From: an uncultured Clostridium sp.
GTDB taxonomy: Bacteria; Bacillota; Clostridia; Lachnospirales; Lachnospiraceae
Direction: 5' to 3'
DNA: 5,186 nt
Assembly: GCA_900540335.1 (NCBI GenBank)
Contig: UQFC01000140.1
Location: 1 to 5,186 of the forward strand
The translations under genes were made by a program, and so were the position numbers. The notes under the pieces were generated by a model, which saw nothing but the letters and a program-made list of their open reading frames with translations, searched no databases and had not been told where the DNA came from. Positions 1 through 5,060 of the stretch are shown piece by piece (within the stretch, counting starts at the first letter, position 1; the number at the start of each line of letters is the position of its first letter).

Positions 1-254
1 GTTACAGCCAGTCCCGTCAAAATCAGCAGCAGCGATACCGCATAGGCCCAGAGAAGGTTCCGGAAAATTTCCGGCTGAAATTCTGCAAAATAAGAATTGA
101 GAATCATACAGGGACAGATCAGATTTACCAGAAGATCCGAAAATGCCTTCTTTCCCTCCATCCGGATAAGCCCCGCCTTTACGCCGGCGAACCCTGCAAA
201 CATTAACAAAAATAATACCAGAACCTGCCTCATGGCTGTTATTGCCAAATCCAT
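1..254 (-). CDS. AEC-family (auxin efflux carrier) permease, N-terminal part
   Basis: Only the first 84 codons are present; the gene runs off the left edge. It begins at ATG 254–252, eight bases after a strong GAGGAGG ribosome binding site (263–269). The product starts with a hydrophobic helix (about residues 10–28), then a short loop with GLIRMEGKKAFSDL, a second helix containing LLVNLICPCMIL, and a third (about 67–83) ending at the edge. The pattern of a first helix with GF.G.K.GL, then S.LLVN.. P..IL.S, is typical of AEC permeases, inner-membrane carriers that move organic acids such as malate, among other substrates. The substrate cannot be read from this fragment. The gene is divergent from a GntR/FCD regulator with a palindrome-rich gap between them, so it is a likely target of that regulator (inference). 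Family assignment is fairly sure; specificity is unknown. Confidence 0.8.
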   Translation of the reverse strand, partial: MDLAITAMRQVLVLFLLMFAGFAGVKAGLIRMEGKKAFSDLLVNLICPCMILNSYFAEFQPEIFRNLLWAYAVSLLLILTGLAV

Positions 255-262
255 GATCTCTT

Positions 263-269
263 CCTCCTC
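263..269 (-). promoter_or_regulatory. Ribosome binding site of the AEC permease gene
   Basis: GAGGAGG on the minus strand lies eight bases before ATG 254. This fixes the permease start and shows that the permease fragment is a real gene start, not a chance frame. Confidence 0.75.
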
Positions 270-288
270 TGTTTCCTTTTATATAGCC

Positions 289-317
289 TTGCCTTGATCT
301 ATTTATCATGCTATGAT
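289..317 (+). promoter_or_regulatory. Sigma-A-like promoter for the GntR regulator gene
   Basis: TTGCCT (289–294), a 17-base spacer and TATGAT (312–317) form a good sigma-A promoter reading right. The expected transcript start is near 324, giving a leader of about 70 bases to TTG 397. The -10 box is the left arm of the 18-bp palindrome at 312–329, so a protein bound there would block RNA polymerase. By symmetry the palindrome also shows TATGAT on the minus strand (329–324), which could serve the permease, but no good -35 box lies at the right distance for it. Confidence 0.55.
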
Positions 318-342
318 ATATATATCATATATTTAAATATAT
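304..342. promoter_or_regulatory. Palindrome cluster, probable operator of the divergent GntR/AEC pair
   Basis: The half-site ATGATA/TATCAT occurs three times in alternating orientation: 304–309 (TATCAT), 313–318 (ATGATA) and 323–328 (TATCAT). The last two are the core of a perfect 18-bp palindrome, TATGATATATATATCATA (312–329). A second perfect palindrome, ATATATTTAAATATAT (327–342), abuts it. GntR/FCD dimers bind short AT-rich inverted repeats, usually in their own promoter region, so this is the natural operator candidate. AT-rich DNA gives palindromes easily, so the ATGATA half-sites carry more weight than the pure A/T one. Confidence 0.55.
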
Positions 343-384
343 ATCGACAGGTTTCAAATGTCAATTCTTTTCTATCTTACTTAT

Positions 385-389
385 GGAGG
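385..389 (+). promoter_or_regulatory. Ribosome binding site that decides the GntR start
   Basis: GGAGG sits seven bases before TTG 397, which is ideal spacing. The in-frame ATG at 358 has only AGG six bases upstream. This site lies inside the longer reading and argues for the TTG start. Confidence 0.65.
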
Positions 390-396
390 TAATGCA

Positions 397-1077
397 TTGT
401 TTGAAATAACCGAGAAAAAAAAAGAGGAATCCGCCAAAGATTATGTGGTGAGAACGCTTATTTACAATCTTGTTCATACAAACCTGATTCCCGGCCAGCA
501 GCTTTACGAACAGGAACTCTGCAGTCAGATGAATGTCAGCCGCACCCCCTTCCGGGAAGGAGTTCTTGAACTGGCTCAACGTCAGTTAATCGATATTCGT
601 CCTAAAATCGGAACCTATGTCTCTTTTATTGATCCGGATATTGTCGAAGAAATCCGGCATCTTCGCAGTGTACTGGAATCCGAACTGGCTGTTCTTGCCT
701 GCAGCTGTCTCACGGAGGAGGATATCAACCGGCTCTGGGAAAATATTGCCCTCTGGAAAATGTATATTCAGAGAAATCAGGAGGAAAAAATCTTTGCTCT
801 GGACAAGGATTTTCACCGGCTGATTTACGAATCCTGCCATCATATGTACTGGCATCGTCTGGTAGAAAATGTGGCGCCCCATTTTGATCGCACTACCATT
901 CTGAGCTTCCGCTGCAAGCCTCTGGGGAACATTCTGGCCGATCATGAGGAGCTGGTCTGCGCCTTTGAGCAGCGCAATCCCGCTCTGGCACAGAAAATTT
1001 CCCGGCGGCACATGGAACGCTACCGGGAAAACCTTTCCGCCATCCGCGAAACTTTTCCTGAGTATTTTCAAAAGTGA
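397..1077 (+). CDS. GntR-family transcriptional regulator, FadR/FCD subfamily
   Basis: The product is 226 residues from TTG 397; an in-frame ATG at 358 would add 13 mostly hydrophobic residues that do not fit the family. Residues about 12–78 are the GntR winged helix-turn-helix: LIPGQQLYEQELCSQMNVSRTPFREG contains the usual 'G..L.E..L...+.VSRTP.RE' signature, followed by the wing (RPKIGTYV). Residues about 82–215 are the all-helical FCD ligand-binding domain. D136 and H140 (LDKDFH), H183 (DHEEL) and H205 (RRHMERY) match the Asp/His set that holds a metal ion in many FCD proteins, where the ligand is often a small carboxylate. The length is normal. It is divergent from an AEC carrier, and its own promoter overlaps the palindromes at 304–342, so autoregulation and control of the carrier are likely (inference). 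The effector is unknown. Confidence 0.9.
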   Translation: MFEITEKKKEESAKDYVVRTLIYNLVHTNLIPGQQLYEQELCSQMNVSRTPFREGVLELAQRQLIDIRPKIGTYVSFIDPDIVEEIRHLRSVLESELAVLACSCLTEEDINRLWENIALWKMYIQRNQEEKIFALDKDFHRLIYESCHHMYWHRLVENVAPHFDRTTILSFRCKPLGNILADHEELVCAFEQRNPALAQKISRRHMERYRENLSAIRETFPEYFQK

Positions 1078-1117
1078 ACACACTAACTCCGTGCGAGCGC
1101 TTCCTGCAAAGCAAAAA

Positions 1118-1157
1118 GCCTCCTTCTGCCTGTCAATTATGACAAACAGAAGGAGGC
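1118..1157. terminator. Bidirectional intrinsic terminator between the GntR gene and yebC
   Basis: The arms GCCTCCTTCTG and CAGAAGGAGGC form an 11-bp perfect stem. It continues through a 2x2 mismatch into a 5-bp TGTCA/TGACA stem closed by an ATTA loop. On the minus strand it is followed by TTTTT (1117–1113), a good U-tract for yebC. On the plus strand it is followed by CTTTCTTAT, a weaker one for the regulator gene. It sits between two convergent genes. Confidence 0.85.
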
Positions 1158-1170
1158 CTTTCTTATACTC

Positions 1171-1188
1171 ATATCCGTCGCCGGATAT
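1171..1188 (-). other. Small hairpin with GCGA tetraloop in the yebC 3' untranslated region
   Basis: On the minus strand ATATCCG and CGGATAT form a perfect 7-bp stem closed by GCGA, a GNRA-type tetraloop, 11 bases past the yebC stop codon and before the terminator hairpin. It has no U-tract of its own. A role in 3' end stability is possible but unproven. Confidence 0.4.
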
Positions 1189-1199
1189 TCAAAAATTCC

Positions 1200-1937
1200 T
1201 TATCTCTCGTCTGTATCCCAGTTGTGATATACTGCCTGTACATCGTCATCATCATCCAGCAGATCCAGAAGACGGTTCATTCTCTTAATGTCCTCCTCGT
1301 CGGTCAGCTCAACCCAGGTCTGGGGAATCATGGTAACGTCAGCTTCCATCATGGGGATGCCTTCCTTCTCAAGGGCCTCACGCACTGCGCTGAAATCCTC
1401 AGGAGCCGTAATCACCTCGTAGCTGTCCTCTTCCTCTGCAAAATCCTCTGCGCCTGCATCCAGAGCCAGCATCATCAGCTCATCCGGATCCATCTCGCAC
1501 TCTTCTTTATCAATAATGATCTGTCCCTTTTTGTCAAACATGAAAGATACGCTTCCCTGGGTACCGATGTTTCCGTTTCCCTTGGTAAATGCGCTTCTTA
1601 CATTGGCAGCGGTACGGTTCTTGTTGTCTGTCAGAGTATCTACAATAACAGCCACACCGTTGGGGCCGTATCCCTCATAGGTCAGTACCTCGTAATTAAC
1701 AGAGTTTGCATCACCTGCTGCTTTTTTGATACCGCGATCGATGGTATCGTTCGGCATGTTGTTGGCTTTTGCCTTAGCAATTACATCACGCAGCTTGCTG
1801 TTATTGGCCGGATCCGGTCCGCCCTCTTTTACAGCTACGGCAATCTCACGGCCGATTACTGTAAAAACTTTTCCCTTGGCTGCATCATTTTTCTCTTTTT
1901 TGTGTTTAATATTGGCAAACTTGGAATGTCCTGACAT
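1200..1937 (-). CDS. yebC: YebC/PmpR/TACO1-family protein
   Basis: The product is 245 residues, the usual family length (about 240–250). It opens with MSGHSKFANIKHKK, a variant of the family's M(A/S)GHSKW start with Phe in place of Trp. The helical N-terminal domain (about 1–80) contains the conserved GREI.VAVKEGGPDP..N and A.A.NMPNDTIDRGIKKA stretches. The middle contains YEGYGPNGVAVIV and T..VR..F.K..GN.G..GSV.F.F, and the acidic C-terminus has LLDLLDDDDDVQAVYHNWD. Family members were long called transcriptional regulators; bacterial YebC and mitochondrial TACO1 are now linked to translation, helping ribosomes through difficult stretches such as polyproline. It is probably cytosolic and ribosome-associated. 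An AAGGAG (1952–1947) lies nine bases before ATG 1937. It has its own promoter and ends at the shared terminator. Identification is secure; the precise function follows the family. Confidence 0.95.
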   Translation of the reverse strand: MSGHSKFANIKHKKEKNDAAKGKVFTVIGREIAVAVKEGGPDPANNSKLRDVIAKAKANNMPNDTIDRGIKKAAGDANSVNYEVLTYEGYGPNGVAVIVDTLTDNKNRTAANVRSAFTKGNGNIGTQGSVSFMFDKKGQIIIDKEECEMDPDELMMLALDAGAEDFAEEEDSYEVITAPEDFSAVREALEKEGIPMMEADVTMIPQTWVELTDEEDIKRMNRLLDLLDDDDDVQAVYHNWDTDER

Positions 1938-1992
1938 AAAATCTAACTCCTTATCTTTTTCTCTTTTCGTCCCTGTTCAAAACATCTTTTTC

Positions 1993-2021
1993 ATTCTAGC
2001 ACTATTTTCCCGGAATGACAA
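1993..2021 (-). promoter_or_regulatory. Extended -10 sigma-A-like promoter of yebC
   Basis: Reading left: TTGTCA (2021–2016), 17 bases, then TAGAAT (1998–1993) preceded by TG one base upstream (extended -10). The predicted start is near 1986, about 49 bases before ATG 1937. This indicates that yebC can be transcribed apart from the upstream MATE gene, which ends at 2066. Confidence 0.7.
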
Positions 2022-2065
2022 CCCTTTCTTCCCGAGTTTCCTCCAATACGGGAACCATTTTCCCC

Positions 2066-3466
2066 TCAGGCTTCTCCCTGATTCATCTGCAGTTCCATAT
2101 TCAGGTTCCTCAGCCATTTTTTCTGGCGGTACCGGGCATATCCAATCACAGCCTTATATGCCTCCTCAAACATAACCATCGCGTAAACGATATGAATCGG
2201 CTTCTTTAAGAAAAGTCCTCCCAGAAAAGCCATGGGAATTCCGATCAGCCAGACGCCGCTGGTGTCAATAAAGAGACAGACCCTGGTGTCTCCTCCGCTT
2301 CTGAGAACTCCGACAATATTGACGTAATTAAACATTTTTGCCGGCATATACAGGATAAATACATTCAGGCAGAGTCTGACAGAATCTGCAACCTCCGGCG
2401 AAATACTGTACATTCCGATAACTGTTCCGCGGATTCCAAAGCAGATTCCCATAGCTGCAAGAGTTACCAGAAACTGAAGAATCAGGAAGTACTTGGCATA
2501 TTTTTCTGCCCGCTTCAGATTGCCTCCGCCCATTTCATTGCCAAGAATAACAGCCGCTGCCGCACTAAGTCCCTGGAACAGAACAACCACAATATCCTGA
2601 ATCGTTGTTGCAATGGTAATTGCCGCCACTGCATTGTCTCCCATTCGCCCATAAGCAAGGGAGTACATGGTAGTTCCCAGCCCCCACATAAATTCATTGG
2701 CAATCACCGGTCCCGTTGTCACAGCGAACTGTCTCAGGAATGCAGAGCTGTAGCCCCACATCTCCTTCACCCGGCATGCAAGAGGGGAACGGCTGATAAC
2801 AGTTACTGCAAGAAGCGCTCCGCACTCCGTAATTCTGGCAATCAGCGTGGCAAGAGCCGCGCCGGGAGCCCCCATGGCCGGCGCTCCAAAATGACCGAAA
2901 ATAAAAATATAGTTAAACAAAATGTTGATTCCAATGGTCATGCAGCTGATGATTACAGGAGCCTTTACTTTTCCCACTGCCCGAAGCATAGCCACATAGG
3001 TATTGGAAATGGCCGTGCAGGGATAGGAAAGAGACACTACCGCCAGATAGGCCGCTCCTACCGTAATGGAGCTTTGGCTGGTTGTAAAAATCCTCATAAC
3101 CTCTTCCGGGCATATCTGCGCCGGAATCAGAAAGCACAGGGAGCCTGCCGTGGAAATCATAAGAGCCAGTCCCAGCACCTTCCTTATATTTTTCACATCA
3201 TGATTCCCCCAGTACTGGGCTGCAAGAACCCCGGAACCACTGACAATTCCAAAAACAAGAAGGGAAAACACAAAAAACACCTTATTTGCCAGTCCGACTG
3301 CTGCTATGGAGGTTTCCCCCAGAGTACCTATCATCATGGTATCGACCAGATTTACAATCGTATTCAGCATGCCCTGCATGGCAACCGGAAATGCAATCGT
3401 CACCGCCTTTCCCAAAAAGCGCCGATCCCTCAGCATATTTCCTGTGTCCGTCAACATCTGCATCAT
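2066..3466 (-). CDS. MATE-family multidrug/toxic-compound efflux transporter
   Basis: The product is 466 residues, normal for MATE proteins, with about 12 hydrophobic segments arranged as two homologous halves. The first half opens with IAFPVAMQGMLNTIVNLVDT (P27, D42) followed by MIGTLGETSIAAVGLANKV. The second half repeats this as LAYGRMGDNAVAAITIATTI. The family's LR.GGDTR motif is at 388–395. MATE proteins sit in the inner membrane and export cationic drugs or metabolites in exchange for H+ or Na+. The substrate cannot be inferred here; some members instead move organic acids or lipid precursors. The start is the first of two adjacent ATGs (3466, 3463). The nearest Shine–Dalgarno, AGAGG (3484–3480), is 13 bases away, which is long, so translation may be modest. 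Only 92 bases separate it from the upstream CBS gene, and those contain a terminator and no clear promoter. Confidence 0.93.
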   Translation of the reverse strand: MMQMLTDTGNMLRDRRFLGKAVTIAFPVAMQGMLNTIVNLVDTMMIGTLGETSIAAVGLANKVFFVFSLLVFGIVSGSGVLAAQYWGNHDVKNIRKVLGLALMISTAGSLCFLIPAQICPEEVMRIFTTSQSSITVGAAYLAVVSLSYPCTAISNTYVAMLRAVGKVKAPVIISCMTIGINILFNYIFIFGHFGAPAMGAPGAALATLIARITECGALLAVTVISRSPLACRVKEMWGYSSAFLRQFAVTTGPVIANEFMWGLGTTMYSLAYGRMGDNAVAAITIATTIQDIVVVLFQGLSAAAAVILGNEMGGGNLKRAEKYAKYFLILQFLVTLAAMGICFGIRGTVIGMYSISPEVADSVRLCLNVFILYMPAKMFNYVNIVGVLRSGGDTRVCLFIDTSGVWLIGIPMAFLGGLFLKKPIHIVYAMVMFEEAYKAVIGYARYRQKKWLRNLNMELQMNQGEA

Positions 3467-3503
3467 TTTTCTTTCTGTACCTCTTTCTTTTTTCTTTCCG
3501 CAT

Positions 3504-3532
3504 CAAAAAAGAAGCCCGCCCGCGAGCTTCTT
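3504..3532 (-). terminator. Intrinsic terminator after the CBS-domain gene
   Basis: Reading left, AAGAAGCTCG, a CGGG loop and CGGGCTTCTT form a 10-bp stem (one G–U pair, 3532–3509), continuing into a T run at 3510–3505. It lies 27 bases past the CBS gene stop and about 40 bases before the MATE start. It should stop or reduce transcription into the MATE gene. Confidence 0.85.
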
Positions 3533-3558
3533 CCGCTAAAAAGCGTTATTTTTCACTC

Positions 3559-4518
3559 TTATTCAGCCGCCTCTTCCCGGTCTCCCTCTCCCGGACCTTC
3601 TCCGGAATCATCGAAATCCCGGTCCTCCTCAGGAAGTCTTGTCACCCGGACAGAAGCAATCATTTTATTTTCCACCTTCAGCACGGAAAACAGATATCCC
3701 TGGTACTGAACCTCCGGCTTCTCCTCTTCGCCGGGTATCCGATCCAGCCTGGAAATCAAAAGTCCGTTAATCGTGTCGTAGTTATCCAGGTCTTCCTCAG
3801 GGAACTTCACTCCCAGCTCCTCCTGAGCATCCTCTAAAGGCGTCATGCCGCTCATGGTCAGGATACCGTCTGTTCCCCGAACAATAAACTGCTCGTCCTC
3901 ATCGTACTCATCCAGAATATTTCCCACAATCTCTTCCAGAATGTCCTCCATGGTTACCAGTCCCGCCGTCTGTCCATATTCGTCAATCACGATTTCCATA
4001 TGAATCTTCTGAGACTGCATTTCTTTAAACAGGGAATTGATATTGCGGGTTTCCGGAATAAAATGCGCAGGTCTGATCATCCCCGGAACCAGCTTGAGAG
4101 CCATCTGTGCCTCCTCGGGATTCTCTACATGGACCAGCACATCCCGGATATGTACCGTTCCGATAATGTCGTCCAGATCCTCGCCATATACCGGAAAACG
4201 GGAATTGCTTGCCTCTTTAAGAACAAACCGTGACGCCTCCCGCACAGTCATGGAACCGTCCAGCGCCACAATATTCTTCCTGTGAGTCATAATATCGCCG
4301 GCTTCTTTATCGTCAAACTCAAAGATGTTGGAAATCATCTCTGCCTCGCTGGATTCCAGAACCCCCTGCTCATGACCCTCGTTGACCATGGTTTTAATGT
4401 CTTCTTCTGTTACATTTTCTGCTTTTGATTTTCGATACCGCCAAATCAGGTATCCGGCAATTACTGCAATTGCCGCAGCTGCCAGGAAAATACCCGGATG
4501 CCCATAACCGTCGTCCAT
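3559..4518 (-). CDS. CBS-pair / CorC_HlyC domain protein with a single N-terminal membrane helix
   Basis: The product is 319 residues from ATG 4518. One membrane helix spans about 9–26 (GIFLAAAAIAVIAGYLIW) and is followed by RYRKSK, which suggests a cytoplasmic remainder. Residues 36–75 match the linker before the CBS pair in hemolysin-like proteins (EGHEQGVLESSEAEMI.NIFEFDD). CBS 1 runs about 76–130 (IMTHR; SRFPVY 106–111) and CBS 2 about 143–201 (VIDEYGQTAGLVTMEDILEEIVG). A CorC_HlyC domain covers about 210–294 and an acidic Glu/Gly/Asp tail ends the protein. Full-length relatives carry a multi-helix DUF21/CNNM domain linked to Mg2+ transport; here it is reduced to one helix, as in CorC-like accessory proteins. 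A longer reading from TTG 4596 is rejected because that TTG is the -35 box. AAGGAG (4537–4532) is 13 bases before ATG, with no nearer in-frame start. 'Hemolysin' names for this family are historical. Confidence 0.88.
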   Translation of the reverse strand: MDDGYGHPGIFLAAAAIAVIAGYLIWRYRKSKAENVTEEDIKTMVNEGHEQGVLESSEAEMISNIFEFDDKEAGDIMTHRKNIVALDGSMTVREASRFVLKEASNSRFPVYGEDLDDIIGTVHIRDVLVHVENPEEAQMALKLVPGMIRPAHFIPETRNINSLFKEMQSQKIHMEIVIDEYGQTAGLVTMEDILEEIVGNILDEYDEDEQFIVRGTDGILTMSGMTPLEDAQEELGVKFPEEDLDNYDTINGLLISRLDRIPGEEEKPEVQYQGYLFSVLKVENKMIASVRVTRLPEEDRDFDDSGEGPGEGDREEAAE

Positions 4519-4567
4519 AGCTTTTTTGGAACTCCTTTTTCCTTTGAAAATAAATAATACGTAAATT

Positions 4568-4596
4568 ATTGTACTAAATTTATTAATTTTCGTCAA
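4568..4596 (-). promoter_or_regulatory. Sigma-A-like promoter of the CBS-domain gene
   Basis: TTGACG (4596–4591), a 17-base AT-rich spacer and TACAAT (4573–4568) make a near-consensus promoter eight bases after the mazF stop codon. The predicted start is near 4561, 43 bases before ATG 4518. This rules against the in-frame TTG at 4596 as a translation start. No terminator is visible between mazF and this promoter, so read-through from mazF is also possible. Confidence 0.75.
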
Positions 4597-4603
4597 TGGC
4601 GAA

Positions 4604-4957
4604 CTATGTAGGAGCAGGAAGCTCCAGGCTCACCATCAGCGCCAGATCCACCTTTTTCTGAAGTTCATCATCAATATGGCAGATTCTCTCCTTCAGTCTC
4701 TGCTTATCTATCGTCCTCAGCTGTTCTAAAAGAATTACCGAATCCTTCACCATGTCACATCTGCGGGTGTCCAGCTCCACATGGGTCGGCAGCTTCGCCT
4801 TGTTCATCTTTGAGGTTATTGCCGCGCAGATCACCGTTGGACTGTGTTTGTTTCCCACATCGTTCTGTATAATCAGCACAGGACGGACCCCGCCCTGCTC
4901 CGAGCCTACTACCGGGCGCAGATCCGCATAATAAATATCTCCTCGTCGGATAATCAC
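4604..4957 (-). CDS. mazF: MazF/PemK (EndoA-type) mRNA interferase toxin
   Basis: The product is 117 residues from GTG 4957. A GTG three codons upstream (4966) is also in frame, but the GGAG at 4971–4968 is one base from it and ten from GTG 4957. The 4957 start gives MIIRRGDIYYADL, which aligns end to end with B. subtilis EndoA (MIVKRGDVYFADL, 116 residues). The family signature PVVGSEQGG.RPVL.IQND.GN..SPT is intact. R25 and T48, matching the EndoA catalytic Arg and Thr, are present, as are LPTHVE and DSVILLEQ.RTIDKQRL. The enzyme is a cytosolic dimeric ribonuclease; EndoA cleaves single-stranded RNA at UACAU. It should therefore be active and need an antitoxin, normally a ribbon-helix-helix protein encoded just upstream. 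Here the 99 bases before it contain no such gene and alr comes directly upstream. Confidence 0.93.
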   Translation of the reverse strand: MIIRRGDIYYADLRPVVGSEQGGVRPVLIIQNDVGNKHSPTVICAAITSKMNKAKLPTHVELDTRRCDMVKDSVILLEQLRTIDKQRLKERICHIDDELQKKVDLALMVSLELPAPT

Positions 4958-5031
4958 AGTTTTCACACTCCGTCAATCTTATTTAGCAGTAGTATTGCCG
5001 TCTTTTGACCGGTGTATACCTTTCTGTGATT

Positions 5032-5060
5032 ATTTTATGCGTCAGAAGGAATCCTGTTAA
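5032..5060 (-). promoter_or_regulatory. Sigma-A-like promoter of mazF
   Basis: TTAACA (5060–5055), 17 bases and TAAAAT (5037–5032) each differ from consensus by one base. The -35 box overlaps the alr stop codon (5059–5057). The predicted start is near 5025, a leader of about 68 bases before GTG 4957. mazF could thus be made from its own promoter as well as by read-through from alr, since no terminator is seen between them. Confidence 0.55.

Noticed and set aside
60..74. Perfect inverted repeat CCGGAAA-A-TTTCCGG
   Set aside because: It lies within the AEC coding sequence, far from any promoter, and is explained by ordinary codons for the residues there; no second copy was noticed.
586..1083. 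A 165-codon minus-strand frame inside the GntR gene
   Set aside because: It is a shadow of the GntR coding frame, whose domain signatures are clear.
1224..1934. A 236-codon open frame on the plus strand, antisense to almost the whole of yebC
   Set aside because: It mirrors yebC, has no family-like features or ribosome binding site, and long antisense frames arise from the codon bias of a conserved gene.
2029..2054. Inverted repeat TTCCCG/CGGGAA after the MATE stop, considered as a terminator
   Set aside because: It has only a 6-bp stem with a 14-base loop and no following T run in the direction of transcription.
2891..3709. A 272-codon plus-strand frame spanning the MATE start, the terminator and the CBS gene end
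   Set aside because: It crosses a terminator and two well-supported minus-strand genes, and its product is low-complexity and His/Lys/Ser-rich without a recognisable domain.
4967..5056. Search for a short antitoxin gene between alr and mazF
   Set aside because: No frame with a ribosome binding site and useful length exists in these 90 bases.
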